DNA of 64,000 nucleotides from Methanosarcina sp. DH2 (GCF_020804225.1 NZ_WJBI01000001.1:831201-895200), one strand, 5' to 3'. Shown: positions 26,403-36,323, counted from the stretch's first letter. Translations and numbers: made by a program. The notes: generated from the sequence alone by a model not told the origin.

Positions 26403-27473
26403 TCAACTTATGACCTTTGTGATTCTTGCAACCTTCTCAGCTGCCGAGGGGGTAAGCCCGTTTCCGAGAATTGTATAGCGGTCCGGGCGGATACTGTGTG
26501 CATGTAACAGGGCTTCGACTATATATTTATCTTCTATGCCCAGTTCTTCTGCAGTCGTAGGAGCCCCGATCTTTTTTAAGGCATCCCTGATCTCCTGCCA
26601 GTTTCCTCCGTGCAGGTACATCATCATTATTGTACCAACTCCGCATTGCTCTCCATGCAGTGCAGACTTTGGGGCAATCCTGTCAAGGGCGTGGCTGAAC
26701 ATATGTTCAGACCCCGAAGCCGGCCTTGAAGAGCCTGCAATGCTCATCGCAACTCCGTTTGAGACCAGGGCTTTTACCACAAGTCTGACAGAGGTTTCGT
26801 GCTCAGGCTTTATAGAATCTGCATATTCGATAACTACGCGGGCAGCCATTCTTGAGAGAGCGGCAGCATATTCCCCGAAATACTCATTCCTGAGCCTGCT
26901 TGCAAGTTCCCAGTCCAGAACTGCCGTATAATTGGAGATTATATCTCCACAACCCGCTGCAAGAAAGCGGAAAGGGGCTGCTGAGATAACTTCGGTATCC
27001 GCAATCACTGCAATAGGAGCCTGAGCCTGTACAGAAGCGTTTTTCCCGTTATCCATTATTGAAGCGCGAGAAGATGCTATCCCATCATGAGAAGCTGCCG
27101 TTGGCACACTGATAAAAGGGAGTTCAAGCCTTGTGGAAGCAAGCTTCGCAAGATCAATCGATCTACCGCTCCCGACTCCAAGGAGAAAGCTGGCCTCTGT
27201 TTCAAGAGCTTTTTCCATAATTCTCTCGATTTCTTCCATCGTAGCCCTGCAGGTGAGGACTGTCTCTGCACTGCCCCCTGTATCTTCAAGTAGTCTGCAG
27301 ACTCTTCTGCCTGCAACATCCCACGTAGTGCCTCCGGTTACTACCAGCGCATTTCCTTTCAGTTTAAGATCCCTGCAGACATCTCCTACTTCTTCAAGCA
27401 CGCCGTGCCCGATAAGTACATCTCTCGGGAACTGCATCCATTTTGCGCTGTTTTTATTGATGGTCAATTTCAT
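26403..27473 (-). CDS. egsA: sn-glycerol-1-phosphate dehydrogenase
   Basis: A 356-residue NAD(P)-dependent enzyme that reduces dihydroxyacetone phosphate to sn-glycerol-1-phosphate, the backbone of archaeal ether lipids. The glycine-rich NAD loop GVGSGRSID lies at about 99-107. The zinc ligands match the family: Asp177 (GCGDIISN), His257 (GSEHMFSH) and His273 (LHGEQCG). The [11 protein letters not shown] segment near 128-138 is the substrate-side signature. Length and all key residues are normal. It is a stand-alone gene with a long repeat-bearing upstream region. Confidence 0.95.
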   Translation of the reverse strand: MKLTINKNSAKWMQFPRDVLIGHGVLEEVGDVCRDLKLKGNALVVTGGTTWDVAGRRVCRLLEDTGGSAETVLTCRATMEEIERIMEKALETEASFLLGVGSGRSIDLAKLASTRLELPFISVPTAASHDGIASSRASIMDNGKNASVQAQAPIAVIADTEVISAAPFRFLAAGCGDIISNYTAVLDWELASRLRNEYFGEYAAALSRMAARVVIEYADSIKPEHETSVRLVVKALVSNGVAMSIAGSSRPASGSEHMFSHALDRIAPKSALHGEQCGVGTIMMMYLHGGNWQEIRDALKKIGAPTTAEELGIEDKYIVEALLHAHSIRPDRYTILGNGLTPSAAEKVARITKVIS

Positions 27474-28306
27474 ACCCGCATGAATTTTTGATTGTAATAA
27501 AGATATACTCTAACTGGATTTAATAAACCCGTTATATATAATCCAGCAAGGCACTGAAGTTAGCTTACTGGAGATTACTTACTGGAGATTACTTACTGGT
27601 GATTACTTACTGGTGATTACTTACTGGTGATTACTTACTGGTAATTAACATCTCAACTGTTATTGCAGATATTTCTAATCATCCGGTATTTAACACCAGC
27701 AGATAACATGCAGGCATCAACACTGCAGATGATAATACTGAGAAATAGTGCCTGAGAAAACCCGACAACTTGTTTAATATGATTTACTAGTTTAATAGGA
27801 GAACTTAATTCATTAGCTTGATCATTAACTTGATTTGTTAGCTTAATTCTCAATAATGTAAAGAACAAAATGCTCCTGACCAGTTAACTTCCATTTTTCG
27901 TTCTTTAAGTTCTTCAGAGCCTATGAAAGGAGTTTCGGCACCTGGCTGTAAATCAAAGATTGATATTTTACCAGGGTAACTTACTTAAATCAATTCTCTA
28001 TCTATTGATAAGTTTATTAACTATAACCTTTTAACAGATATAAATATATAGATAAATTATAAAAATATCGAGATATAATAAACATATAATATAATATCAG
28101 TATAATATGTTTACTTTTCCTGAAACACAGCTTCGAGAAGGTAAAGAATATCTATAATTAAACCGAACACCGTTCGCCAGTTGAGACTCCTACATTTACA
28201 GTTCGGAAATAAGTTTGTTTCATATATATAAGCCAGTACATAAATTCAGCTATGTACAGTAAGTATTAATTGTATTAGGTTATTGCCATTTTGACTGAGT
28301 GATAAG
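27474..28306. repeat. Long intergenic region with 14-bp tandem repeat x6
   Basis: About 830 bp between divergent egsA and the DUF63 gene. Six 14-bp units (CTTACTGGWGATTA) lie at 27564-27647, about 90 bp upstream of the egsA start. The rest is strongly AT-rich, with TATA-like runs at 28040-28110 and 28226-28236 that could serve the DUF63 gene. No coding signal is seen. Confidence 0.85.
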
Positions 28307-29164
28307 ATGAGTTTTTTAACGGATAAGATTTCACAATTTATCAACACCTACTATCTGGACCCCATAAGGACCGATGACGGGTATAACCTTGTAAACACCT
28401 TTACCTGGGCAGTGGTACTGGGCATCTGTATTTTCGGGATTTTCAGGCTCCTTGAAAAGCTGGAGGTAAAAATAACTCCCAAATTCATTATCTCAATCCT
28501 GCCGTTCGTACTTGCGGGTTCTTCCCTACGCGTGCTTGAAGATTCTCCGGCTGGCATCTTTCACCCTCCTTTCACCTATTTGCTTATAACCCCGAATATT
28601 TATTTCCTGGTCTTCGGGATAACCGTTATCTGCCTCTGGCTGTCAATCAGGCTGCAGAAAGCTGGGTTTGTGAAGGAGTACTACCCCGTTTTTGCAGGCT
28701 TCGGGCTTGCATGGTTTTTATTAAACCTGGGCACACTGCTGTACTTTGAGAACATTGTAGCCGGGTATGTTCCGATATTCGTACTCGGAGCAGGAACAGG
28801 GCTGACCTTCGCCTTTTACCTGGTTGCGCGCCGCTTAAAATCCTCAATTTTTACCGACCCTCTTAATCTGTCCATCCTGCTTGCCCATATGCTGGACGCT
28901 TCCTCGACATACATCGGGATAGATAAACTGGGATACTTTGAAAAACACGTGCTCCCTTCTTATCTCATTAAACTTACGGATACCGCATTGGTTATGTATC
29001 CATTGAAGCTAATTATCTTCGTAGGGGTTCTTTATGCACTTGATACCCAGTTTGAGAAAGATGAGGAGTCAACCAACCTGAAAATGCTTATTAAAATGGT
29101 TATTTTGATCCTCGGGCTTTCTCCGGCAACCCGGAATACAATCCGAATGATGCTGGGAATCTAA
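28307..29164 (+). CDS. DUF63 family multi-spanning membrane protein
   Basis: A 285-residue membrane protein of the archaeal DUF63 family, function unknown. Seven or eight hydrophobic helices span most of the length. Family hallmarks include an Asn/Thr-rich start of helix 1 (YNLVNTFTWAVVLG), the SSLRVLEDS motif after helix 2, and LAHMLDASSTYIGID near residue 195. The pattern of buried polar residues suggests an enzyme or carrier in the membrane. It lies 81 bp upstream of the SpoIIM-like gene in the same direction, so the two may be co-transcribed. Confidence 0.88.
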   Translation: MSFLTDKISQFINTYYLDPIRTDDGYNLVNTFTWAVVLGICIFGIFRLLEKLEVKITPKFIISILPFVLAGSSLRVLEDSPAGIFHPPFTYLLITPNIYFLVFGITVICLWLSIRLQKAGFVKEYYPVFAGFGLAWFLLNLGTLLYFENIVAGYVPIFVLGAGTGLTFAFYLVARRLKSSIFTDPLNLSILLAHMLDASSTYIGIDKLGYFEKHVLPSYLIKLTDTALVMYPLKLIIFVGVLYALDTQFEKDEESTNLKMLIKMVILILGLSPATRNTIRMMLGI

Positions 29165-29245
29165 AAGAAAGGCAAACAGGTTCCTGTATCTGACACCGGG
29201 ACCCTGTGTATTAAGTTTTTATTAAGTTTTTATTGGGGGATAAAC

Positions 29246-29989
29246 ATGGAAAGAGAGGAAGAATATTATTTGCGGGAGAGAAACGGAGAGGTAAGGGCAG
29301 AAACTCCTGAAAGAGTGGGGGAAGGAGAAATAGATTCCCCAGAGGAAAATGTTTTTTTAGCTGACAGTGGAAAAACAAAAACCCGGCCTGGAGGAAGAAG
29401 TATCTCAAAAGGATCCGGGTTTACCAGTTACGTTCGTTTTATCTGGCCGTATTTCCTTTTCATCACCTTTGTGTTCTTCGGAGCCCTGTCTGCAGGCTAT
29501 ACTTCATCGGCAAATTTTCCGGACATGGCTGATACGCTCATGGAAGGTTTTAGCTCCCGTTTCGCACCCCTTCTGGCTATGCCCCCGATATTCATTATGC
29601 TCGGAATCTTCCTTAACAATGCCTTTGTAAGCCTGCTCTTTCTTGTACTCGGGCTTGCTCTTGGTGTCCTTCCGGTGATATTTATTGCCTTCAATGGGTA
29701 TATTGTCGGAGTAATTTCACACATCGTAGCCCAGGAGAGAGGCCTGCTTTTTATTTTCCTTGCTCTTCTCCCGCATGGGATATTGGAACTACCAATGGTC
29801 TTTCTTTCAGCCGGAATAGGGCTCCGACTTGGGCACCAGGTTTTCTCTGCGCTTATAGGCAGACCCACCAAGATTAAAAAAGAATTTAAGGAAGGACTGA
29901 GATTCTATTTCCGCTGGATTTTGCCTCTCCTTTTTCTGGCAGCCGTAACTGAGACCTTTATTACACCTTTGATCCTTAGTTTCCTCTAA
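29246..29989 (+). CDS. SpoIIM/DUF95 family membrane protein
   Basis: A 247-residue protein with a hydrophilic, Glu-rich N-terminus (about residues 1-60) and then five likely transmembrane helices. The family motif around LPHGILELPMVFLSAGIGLRLG (shown in parts: LPHGILELP, then FLSAGIGLR) is characteristic of the stage II sporulation M superfamily, widespread in archaea that do not sporulate. The role there is unknown; a membrane-integrity or transport function is often guessed. It follows the DUF63 gene by 81 bp. Confidence 0.85.
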   Translation: MEREEEYYLRERNGEVRAETPERVGEGEIDSPEENVFLADSGKTKTRPGGRSISKGSGFTSYVRFIWPYFLFITFVFFGALSAGYTSSANFPDMADTLMEGFSSRFAPLLAMPPIFIMLGIFLNNAFVSLLFLVLGLALGVLPVIFIAFNGYIVGVISHIVAQERGLLFIFLALLPHGILELPMVFLSAGIGLRLGHQVFSALIGRPTKIKKEFKEGLRFYFRWILPLLFLAAVTETFITPLILSFL

Positions 29990-30000
29990 AAATCAGATAA

Positions 30001-30050
30001 AATGGAGACTGCCGCGAGAGGCAAACCAGCACTTCGGCTTACCCTCCATT
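30001..30050 (+). ncRNA. Candidate structured RNA, three-way junction
   Basis: Twelve bases after the SpoIIM-like stop the plus strand can fold into a closing 7-bp stem (AATGGAG 30001-30007 with CTCCATT 30044-30050). It encloses a 4-bp hairpin (TGCC 30010-30013 with GGCA 30020-30023) and a weaker 3-bp hairpin (30028-30030 with 30037-30039). It does not match a riboswitch or ribozyme class I know. It may simply be a 3'-end structure for the upstream gene. The rest of 29990-30272 shows nothing else. Confidence 0.35.
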
Positions 30051-30272
30051 ATATAAATGATTACTTCTATTAGAAAGGGTTTTAATAGGTAAAGCTGTTA
30101 ATGGGGAAAAATCCAATCAAAGCTTTTGTTTAATAAAACCTGGCAGGCTACCTCCGGGATCTGTATTTCAGGCATATCACCTCGATTGTCAGGTTAAGAA
30201 TCATACAGGATCACACCTGATCACCATCTCACAGAAGTATCAATACCTCGAAAAAGCTGAGAGACATCACAT

Positions 30273-31436
30273 ATGATTGACAGGAAAGAAATTAAGGAAA
30301 TTGTTGAAGGCTATTACGCGCATGCTGATAAGATTAAAGTAGGGACAATTGCCTCTCACTCTGGACTCGACATCTGCGACGGAGCAGTTGAAGAAGATTT
30401 CAGGACCCTTGCAGTCTGCCAGGCGGGAAGGGAGAAAACTTACACCGAATATTTCAAAGCTCAGAGAGACCCTTACGGGAGAATAAAAAGAGGAATCGTC
30501 GATGAGGCAGTTGTATTTAAGAAATATAACGAAATCCTCCTGCCCCAGAACCAGCAGAAACTGGTTGACGAGAAAGTTCTTTTTATCCCTAACCGCTCTT
30601 TTACTTCCTACTGCAGCATAGATGAGATCGAAGAAAATTTCAGGGTGCCTATGGTAGGGAGCAGGAACCTCCTCAGGAGTGAGGAAAGAAGTGAACAGCA
30701 GAGCTATTACTGGATCCTGGAAAAGGCAGGGCTCCCGTTTCCTGAAAAAATAGAGTCTCCCGAGGACATTGACGAGTTAGTAATGGTAAAGCTCCCACAT
30801 GCAGTAAAGACACTCGAAAGGGGATTTTTTACGGCTTCAAGCTACGGGGAATACCTGGAAAAATCTCAAGCTCTTATAAAGCAGGGAGTGATTACGCGCG
30901 AAGCTCTTGAAAACGCAAGGATCGAGCGTTACATCATAGGACCTGTCTTCAACCTTGATATGTTCTATTCCCCGATTGAACCGAAAATGAGCAAGCTGGA
31001 ACTCCTTGGCGTTGATTGGCGCTTTGAGACCAGCCTTGACGGGCATGTAAGGCTTCCTGCCCCTCAGCAGATGGCTCTTGCCCAGCACCAGCTTACCCCG
31101 GAATATACTGTTTGCGGGCACAACTCGGCAACCCTTCGCGAATCTCTTCTTGAAAAAGTGTTCGAAATGGGGGAAAAATACGTAAAAGCTACTCAGGAAC
31201 ACTACGCACCTGGAGTTATAGGGCCTTTCTGCCTCCAGACCTGCGTGGACAAGGACCTGAATTTCTATATTTACGATGTTGCCCCGAGAGTAGGCGGCGG
31301 GACCAATGTGCACATGTCAGTCGGGCACTCCTATGGTAATTCACTCTGGAGGAGGCCGATGAGTACGGGCAGAAGGCTTGCCTTTGAGATCAGGCGCGCT
31401 CTGGAGCTCGAGAAACTTGATATGATCGTCACATAA
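30273..31436 (+). CDS. PurP-like ATP-grasp ligase (FAICAR synthetase family)
   Basis: A 387-residue protein of the archaeal PurP family (DUF1246/DUF1297), ATP-grasp enzymes that formylate AICAR with formate and ATP in purine synthesis. Family landmarks are the start (KIKVGTIASHSGLDICDGA), the FIPNRSFTSY and GSRNLLRSEE segments, and the C-terminal PRVGGGTNVHM loop that closes on ATP. Archaea often carry one true PurP and one or more paralogues of unknown substrate. I cannot say which this is, so no symbol is given. It is a monocistronic-looking gene with ~280 bp upstream. Confidence 0.82.
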   Translation: MIDRKEIKEIVEGYYAHADKIKVGTIASHSGLDICDGAVEEDFRTLAVCQAGREKTYTEYFKAQRDPYGRIKRGIVDEAVVFKKYNEILLPQNQQKLVDEKVLFIPNRSFTSYCSIDEIEENFRVPMVGSRNLLRSEERSEQQSYYWILEKAGLPFPEKIESPEDIDELVMVKLPHAVKTLERGFFTASSYGEYLEKSQALIKQGVITREALENARIERYIIGPVFNLDMFYSPIEPKMSKLELLGVDWRFETSLDGHVRLPAPQQMALAQHQLTPEYTVCGHNSATLRESLLEKVFEMGEKYVKATQEHYAPGVIGPFCLQTCVDKDLNFYIYDVAPRVGGGTNVHMSVGHSYGNSLWRRPMSTGRRLAFEIRRALELEKLDMIVT

Positions 31437-31816
31437 ATTTATTAAGGCTTTCCGGCATTAGTAGATATGAATTGTGCAGGATACCGTAAACTTTAAAAGT
31501 ATCACCTGAATCTGCTAGGTTCAAGCCGTAACTAAAAATTTAATGACAGATTTTGCCCGGGTTTTCAGTTTGGAAATAAAGAACTGCCTGGAGAAGGGGT
31601 TCGGGCTAATGTAAACCCGTTCCGAAAAAATCCCGCTTCAAGTTACAGATTATAATAAAACTAAGGATCACATAGTGAAAATTAAAGATCAATAAGGTTT
31701 AAGCTTTGAAGTCTGCAGACTCCGGGAAAAAGCAGTTAGAATTCCTGAAGGTACAGATTTCGGAAAAATACTGCCTTATATCAGATTATCTTCACTTTAC
31801 TGGAGGAAACTACAAC
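31437..31816. other. Spacer upstream of the aIF2-gamma operon
   Basis: About 380 bp without a convincing gene. An in-frame extension of aIF2-gamma to 31706 exists but is unlike the family. The GGAGGA at 31802-31807 is the SD for the TTG start at 31817. The operon promoter should lie between 31500 and 31780. Confidence 0.5.
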
Positions 31817-33043
31817 TTGAGTCAGCCCTGTGTTAATATCGGCATGGTAGGCCATGTCGACCATGGAAAAACCACACTTGTTAAAGCTTTATCCGGCGTG
31901 TGGACGGATACGCATAGTGAAGAAGTAAAAAGAGGCATTTCGATAAGATTGGGGTATGCAGACTCCCCATTCATGAAATGTCCGAAATGTCCTGCTCCTC
32001 AGGGATATACTGTGGCAGAAACCTGCCCTACCTGCGGAGAAAAAACAGAAGAGCACAGGACAGTGTCTTTTGTAGACGCCCCGGGGCACGAGACCCTGAT
32101 GGCAACTATGCTTTCCGGTGCTGCAATTATGGACGGCGCAGTGCTTGTAATTGCCGCAAACGAAGACTGCCCGCAGCCCCAAACAAAGGAACACCTTATG
32201 GCTCTGGACATAATCGGAATTGAAAACATTGTTATTGTCCAGAATAAAATCGATCTTGTATCAAGGGAGCGCCTTGTCGAGCACTATCACCAGATAAAAG
32301 AATTTGTCAAAGGTACGGTTGCCGAAAATGCGCCTGTAATCCCGATTTCTGCCCAGCAGAATATTAACATCGATATCCTGATCGATGCTCTCGAAACCCA
32401 GATCCCGACTCCTATACACAAAATAGACAAGCCTGCCAGCATGCTGATTGCCCGGTCTTTTGATATTAACAGGCCCGGAGCTTCAATTGATGAAATCCGC
32501 GGAGGAGTTATCGGAGGCACCCTTACAGAAGGTGTACTTCACCCCGGAGACGAGCTCGAGATAAGGCCGGGAATAAAAATTACAACCGAAGGTACAACTA
32601 AATGGGTTCCTATTCTGACCACGGTCTCATCCATTTATGCAGGCGCAACAAAGGTTGAAGAAGCAACTCCTGGAGGCCTTCTGGCTGTTGGAACCTATCT
32701 TGACCCTACCCTGACAAAAGGCGACTCATTAACCGGACAAATCGCAGGCACCCCAGGCACTCTTCCTGATACAAGGCACCAGTTTGTAATGGAGCTGCAC
32801 CTGCTCGAGAGGGTTGTGGGAGTCACCAGGGAAGAAAAGATCAACGAGATCAAGACCAGCGAACCCCTTATGCTCAACATAGGGACCGCAACGACGGTAG
32901 GTGTGGTCACAAGTGCCCGGAAAAATGAAGCCCAGGTAGCACTCAAGCGCCCGATAAGTGCAGCCATTGGAGCTATGGTTGCTATCAGCAGGAGAGTCGA
33001 TTCCCGCTGGAGGCTCATTGGAGTAGGGGTAATAAAGAGTTGA
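31817..33043 (+). CDS. eif2g: Translation initiation factor aIF2, gamma subunit
   Basis: A 408-residue GTPase that carries initiator Met-tRNA to the small ribosomal subunit. G1 is GHVDHGKT at 12-19. The zinc knuckle uses Cys55, Cys58, Cys70 and Cys73. G3 is DAPGHE from 87, and G4 is NKID in VQNKIDLV. The start is TTG at 31817, set by GGAGGA 10 nt upstream and by the family N-terminus; an earlier in-frame codon at 31706 gives 37 extra unrelated residues. It is the first gene of a seven-gene transcription/translation operon, and its stop overlaps the PIN gene start (TTGA). Confidence 0.96.
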   Translation: MSQPCVNIGMVGHVDHGKTTLVKALSGVWTDTHSEEVKRGISIRLGYADSPFMKCPKCPAPQGYTVAETCPTCGEKTEEHRTVSFVDAPGHETLMATMLSGAAIMDGAVLVIAANEDCPQPQTKEHLMALDIIGIENIVIVQNKIDLVSRERLVEHYHQIKEFVKGTVAENAPVIPISAQQNINIDILIDALETQIPTPIHKIDKPASMLIARSFDINRPGASIDEIRGGVIGGTLTEGVLHPGDELEIRPGIKITTEGTTKWVPILTTVSSIYAGATKVEEATPGGLLAVGTYLDPTLTKGDSLTGQIAGTPGTLPDTRHQFVMELHLLERVVGVTREEKINEIKTSEPLMLNIGTATTVGVVTSARKNEAQVALKRPISAAIGAMVAISRRVDSRWRLIGVGVIKS

Positions 33044-33405
33044 AAATTATAATAGATACTAACGGGTTCATGATCCCTGTCCAGTTCGGAGTGGATATTT
33101 TCGAAGAACTGAAAAGGCTGGGTTTTAATGAGTTCTATGTGCCTGAAGCTGTTGTATTTGAAATAGAAAAACTCATAAAGCGGGAAAAAGGTTCAAACAG
33201 AACAGCCGCAAAGGTTGCCAGGTCCATGATGGACAGGTGCAGGCGAATAGCCGGTACGGGGCACGCGGATGACTTGATTCTCAGGCTCGCCAGAGAAATG
33301 GAAGCGGCTGTTCTGACAAATGATATAGGGCTGAAGCGCAGGCTTGCTGAAAACGGGATCCAGACCGTATCTCTGCGCCAGAAAAACAGACTGGATTTTG
33401 TTTGA
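33040..33405 (+). CDS. PIN-domain ribonuclease (rRNA-processing type)
   Basis: A 121-residue PIN domain with the acidic residues expected for metal-dependent RNA cleavage: Asp6 (IIDTNGF), Glu41 or a near neighbour, Asp77/78 (GHADDLIL) and Asp95 (LTNDIGLK). Its fixed place between aIF2-gamma and Rpo7 argues for a housekeeping role in rRNA or tRNA processing, in the manner of Fcf1/Nob1-like proteins, rather than a VapC toxin. There is no antitoxin partner. The start is TTG overlapping the aIF2-gamma stop. Confidence 0.85.
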   Translation: MKIIIDTNGFMIPVQFGVDIFEELKRLGFNEFYVPEAVVFEIEKLIKREKGSNRTAAKVARSMMDRCRRIAGTGHADDLILRLAREMEAAVLTNDIGLKRRLAENGIQTVSLRQKNRLDFV

Positions 33406-33466
33406 AAAACCCACCGGACATCTCCGGGCAGCAGTTCCATTGATTAGGTTTACGGGTGATTAGCAG

Positions 33467-34051
33467 ATGTATAAATTAATGAAACTCGTTGATACTGTTC
33501 GCATTCCTCCTACCCTTCTCGGGGAAGAAATAATGCCTACCATTAAAAACGCGTTACGGGAAAAACTTGAGGGACAGGTTGACAAAAAGCTTGGTTCTCT
33601 TGTCGCGGTCTATAATATCGACGAGGTCGGAGAAGGGCATATCCTCGTCGGAGACGGGGCTGTATATTACGATGTGACATTTGAAGCAGTAATGTTCCTT
33701 CCTGATCTCCAGGAGATTATTGAAGGCGAGGTCGTGGAAGCTGTCGGCTTCGGAGTCTTCATAGGACTGGGACCAATGGACGGGCTGCTCCATGTCAGCC
33801 AGATTACTGACGACTTCATTTCTTATGATGCAAAAAACGCAAGGCTTGTAACTAAAACCGGAGGCAAGTCAATTGCCGAAGGGGACCATGTAAGAGCCAG
33901 AATTGTTGCGGTCAGTATCAATGAAAGGGAGCCAAAAGAAAGTAAGATAGGGCTTACCATGCGCCAGACTGCCCTTGGAAAACTGCAGTGGCTCGAAGAA
34001 GCCCGCAGGAAGAAGCAGCCTCAGGAAATCGCAGGTGAAGAGACAGCCTGA
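33467..34051 (+). CDS. rpo7: RNA polymerase subunit Rpo7 (RpoE')
   Basis: A 194-residue stalk subunit of archaeal RNA polymerase, homologous to eukaryotic Rpb7. The N-terminal tip domain (residues 1-80, starting YKLMKLVDTVRIPP) is followed by an S1 RNA-binding domain (about 82-170; VGFGVFIGLGPMDGLLHVS). It binds emerging RNA and helps open the promoter. An alternative ATG lies four codons in. The C-terminal 20 residues are a charged tail. It is followed 32 bp later by spt4, a conserved archaeal pair. Confidence 0.96.
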   Translation: MYKLMKLVDTVRIPPTLLGEEIMPTIKNALREKLEGQVDKKLGSLVAVYNIDEVGEGHILVGDGAVYYDVTFEAVMFLPDLQEIIEGEVVEAVGFGVFIGLGPMDGLLHVSQITDDFISYDAKNARLVTKTGGKSIAEGDHVRARIVAVSINEREPKESKIGLTMRQTALGKLQWLEEARRKKQPQEIAGEETA

Positions 34052-34083
34052 ATAGAAAAGAAAGGCAAAAGAGAGGATTTGCA

Positions 34084-34269
34084 ATGCCAGAAAAAGTATG
34101 TCGACACTGTTTGAGAGTCCTGGAAGGGCAAACCTGTCCTGTTTGCGGAACTTCGGACCTCGCAGAGGAATGGAGTGGACTTGTTATTATCCTTGACACG
34201 GAACGCTCGGAAATCGCAAAAAGACTCGGGGTTGACATCCCGGATAGATTTGCCTTGAAGGTGCGCTGA
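34084..34269 (+). CDS. spt4: Transcription elongation factor Spt4 (RpoE'')
   Basis: A 61-residue zinc protein with Cys6-x2-Cys9 and Cys18-x2-Cys21, followed by the Spt5-binding segment (WSGLVIILDTERSEIAKRLG). With Spt5 it forms the clamp that keeps RNA polymerase processive. Length and motifs are normal. It lies between rpo7 and the dephospho-CoA kinase gene, whose start follows one base after the stop. Confidence 0.95.
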   Translation: MPEKVCRHCLRVLEGQTCPVCGTSDLAEEWSGLVIILDTERSEIAKRLGVDIPDRFALKVR

Positions 34270-34270
34270 G

Positions 34271-34858
34271 TTGAGTGTTCATATCGAACTTCCGAGAGAA
34301 CTTCGCCCACTTATGAAAAAACCCCTTGGTACTTTATACAGGGGTAAGGGCAGGGATACCGTAGAAAAGTTTGTAGGGAAGCTTGCAAGCCCCACAAAAC
34401 TTATATCCGTAGGGGATGTTACTACCTTCCACCTGCTCGAAGCCGGGATTATTCCGGACATCTGTATTGTGGATGACCGCACCAAAAGGAAACCGGTATC
34501 CAAAGATGTGTCGGCCCGGAACAGGGACAAAGTCTACGAAGAAGTTTCGGTTGACAACCCGGCAGGGATTATCACCGATGAGCTGATAAAAACCCTTTGC
34601 GAAGCGTTTGCCTCAGAAAAGCTTCTCCGCATTTTTGTAAAAGGAGAAGAGGATCTGGCAACCCTTCCTGTAATCCTTATGGCTCCACTGGGGTCTGTGG
34701 TCCTTTACGGACAGCCCGATGAGGGAGTGGTCTTTGTAGAGGTCACTGAGGAAAAAAAAGAAGAAATAAGGGCTCTTTTTGAAAAGCTCATCAGCAAAAA
34801 TCAGAATAATGAATTGGATAAGATACGGAGAATTTTAGATGGACATAAAGATCCTTAA
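34271..34858 (+). CDS. GTP-dependent dephospho-CoA kinase (DUF359)
   Basis: A 195-residue protein of the archaeal DUF359 family, shown in Thermococcus to make CoA from dephospho-CoA with GTP. Conserved blocks are [49 protein letters not shown] and YGQPDEGVV, which carry the active-site Asp and Glu residues. The start is TTG, one base after the spt4 stop, with AGGTG about 8 nt upstream. The 3' end overlaps rps24e by 20 bp. Confidence 0.92.
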   Translation: MSVHIELPRELRPLMKKPLGTLYRGKGRDTVEKFVGKLASPTKLISVGDVTTFHLLEAGIIPDICIVDDRTKRKPVSKDVSARNRDKVYEEVSVDNPAGIITDELIKTLCEAFASEKLLRIFVKGEEDLATLPVILMAPLGSVVLYGQPDEGVVFVEVTEEKKEEIRALFEKLISKNQNNELDKIRRILDGHKDP

Positions 34859-35144
34859 AGATAAAAAAAATGCACTTTTAAACAGAAGGGAACTGGATTT
34901 CATAGTGAAATATGAAGGTTCGACTCCTTCCAGAAGTGACATCAGGAACAAACTTGCTGCAATGTTAAACGCCCCCCTTGAACTGCTGGTCATCCAGAGG
35001 ATCAAGACCGAATACGGGATGCAGGAAAGCAAGGGCTATGCAAAGCTCTACGAAGATGCAGCCCGCATGAAACAGGTAGAACAGGAATACGTCCTGAAGA
35101 GGAACCCTGCCCCGGGAGCAGAGACCGAGGGAGAAGAGGCTTAA
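34839..35144 (+). CDS. rps24e: Small ribosomal subunit protein eS24
   Basis: A 101-residue ribosomal protein with the S24e pattern: [18 protein letters not shown] at the start (charged, binds rRNA), then [19 protein letters not shown] and GYAKLYEDA. The acidic C-terminal tail is typical of archaeal copies. It overlaps the dephospho-CoA kinase gene by 20 bp and precedes rps27ae by 21 bp. Confidence 0.96.
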   Translation: MDIKILKDKKNALLNRRELDFIVKYEGSTPSRSDIRNKLAAMLNAPLELLVIQRIKTEYGMQESKGYAKLYEDAARMKQVEQEYVLKRNPAPGAETEGEEA

Positions 35145-35165
35145 GCCTTACTGAGGTGTATAAAC

Positions 35166-35315
35166 ATGGCAGTAAAAGATTACTATAAAGTCCAGGGCGA
35201 CTCCGTAACCAGACTCAAACAGTTCTGTCCCAGATGCGGACCCGGTACATTCCTTGCCGAACACAAAAACCGCCTTGCCTGCGGAAAGTGCGGCTATACC
35301 GAGTTCAAGAAATAA
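35166..35315 (+). CDS. rps27ae: Small ribosomal subunit protein eS31 (S27ae)
   Basis: A 49-residue zinc-ribbon ribosomal protein beginning [17 protein letters not shown]. It has Cys21-x2-Cys24 (FCPRCGPG) and Cys39-x2-Cys42 ([10 protein letters not shown]). It is the archaeal equivalent of the ribosomal half of the ubiquitin-S27a fusion. An SD-like GAGGTG precedes the ATG. It is the last gene of the aIF2-gamma operon. Confidence 0.96.
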   Translation: MAVKDYYKVQGDSVTRLKQFCPRCGPGTFLAEHKNRLACGKCGYTEFKK

Positions 35316-35685
35316 CCCGCAAGGGAAATCATAACTTATTTTTCAACCCGGACCGCAGGAGTTTTCCTGCGGCTCCTTTCACTCAGATTACTAAGAGTCT
35401 TTTCTTCAACCAGCTTTTCAATTTACTGACCTTAATTTTACCGTCTTTTTACCCGTCTTTTTGATCGACTGCAAGCCGCAGCTTTCGGAAAGTAGTTCCC
35501 GAAAAAGGATATTATTAAACACTCTCAACTTCAGATCCCGGAAAATAAAATTTAGTTCCTGAATTCAACCGGGTTCCCGAACTTCAACTGGGGACAGAAA
35601 GCGGTTTATTTATGAAATATTATATTCAACCAGAAATATGAGACTAAAATGAAATATACGCTTTCAGATAAGAAAAGGGGAAAAC

Positions 35686-35850
35686 ATGTCCGAGAAAAAA
35701 GAGAGAGTAAAGATTATTGAAATTAAGGATATGCATGTAGAAAACCTGAAAATAAAAGGGTTCAGGCAAAAACCTCTTGTTATCAAAAACCTGACCTTAA
35801 AAAATGTCAGGCTGATTATCAGGCTGCCGCCGGAAAAGAAACAGAATTAA
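35686..35850 (+). CDS. Small basic hypothetical protein
   Basis: A 54-residue reading frame with a good SD (AAAAGGGG, 5 nt before the ATG) and a TATA-like run near 35617-35627. The product is basic, with alternating beta-type residues (VKIIEIKDMHVENLKIKGF, LVIKNLTLKNVRLIIRLP), and the two halves look like each other, suggesting beta-hairpin repeats. I do not recognise the family. Support is the RBS, the start and the regular composition; it could still be chance. Confidence 0.5.
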   Translation: MSEKKERVKIIEIKDMHVENLKIKGFRQKPLVIKNLTLKNVRLIIRLPPEKKQN

Positions 35851-35964
35851 ATAAATAGGATTAAATACTATGTCAAAACGAATTTTTTAAGTATCCTTTT
35901 CTTCTGCCCTATTTTTTACTCAAGTCTCGTGTTACTCCTCGCTTCACTTTTAGTTTTATTTCTC

Positions 35965-36120
35965 GTCTTTATTTTTTGTCTTTATTTTTTGTCTTTATTT
36001 TTTGTCTTTATTTTTTGTCTTTATTTTTTGTCTTTATTTTTTGTCTTTATTTTTTGTCTTTATTTTTTGTCTTTGTTTCTCGTCTTTGTTTCTCGTCTTT
36101 GTTTCTCGTCTTTATTTCTT
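35965..36120. repeat. 13-bp minisatellite, 12 units, T-rich
   Basis: Eight units of GTCTTTATTTTTT (35965-36068) are followed by three of GTCTTTGTTTCTC and one of GTCTTTATTTCTT (36069-36120). The period is exactly 13 bp, as in the unrelated tracts at 15158 and 53979. The rest of 35316-36323, apart from the small frame at 35686, has no gene. Confidence 0.93.
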
Positions 36121-36323
36121 CCGACATGCAGCCAGACGAGTTGTGGAGTTGTATTTATAACTATAACTAAAAAACAGTTTTGGGGCTCAAAGAGAATCTG
36201 AGCTTTAAGCTTAGGCAAATACCGGATTTAGTAAATCAGTAACTCTTTTCTGCAATCGTATTTATATCTGGGCGCATATATAATTCCATATAAATATTTT
36301 TAGAAGATAATGCCAGAGGTCTT

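Noticed and set aside
30001..30050. Hammerhead or twister ribozyme
   Set aside because: The three-way junction lacks the CUGAUGA and GAAA core of hammerheads and the conserved twister nucleotides.
33040..33405. VapC toxin
   Set aside because: PIN domain without an antitoxin gene, locked inside a conserved translation/transcription operon.
34916..34926. GGTTCGACTCC, like a tRNA T-loop
   Set aside because: It lies in rps24e coding sequence and no acceptor or anticodon stems can be drawn.
35929..36201. Hydrophobic repetitive frames that resemble membrane proteins
   Set aside because: They translate the T-rich 13-bp minisatellite.
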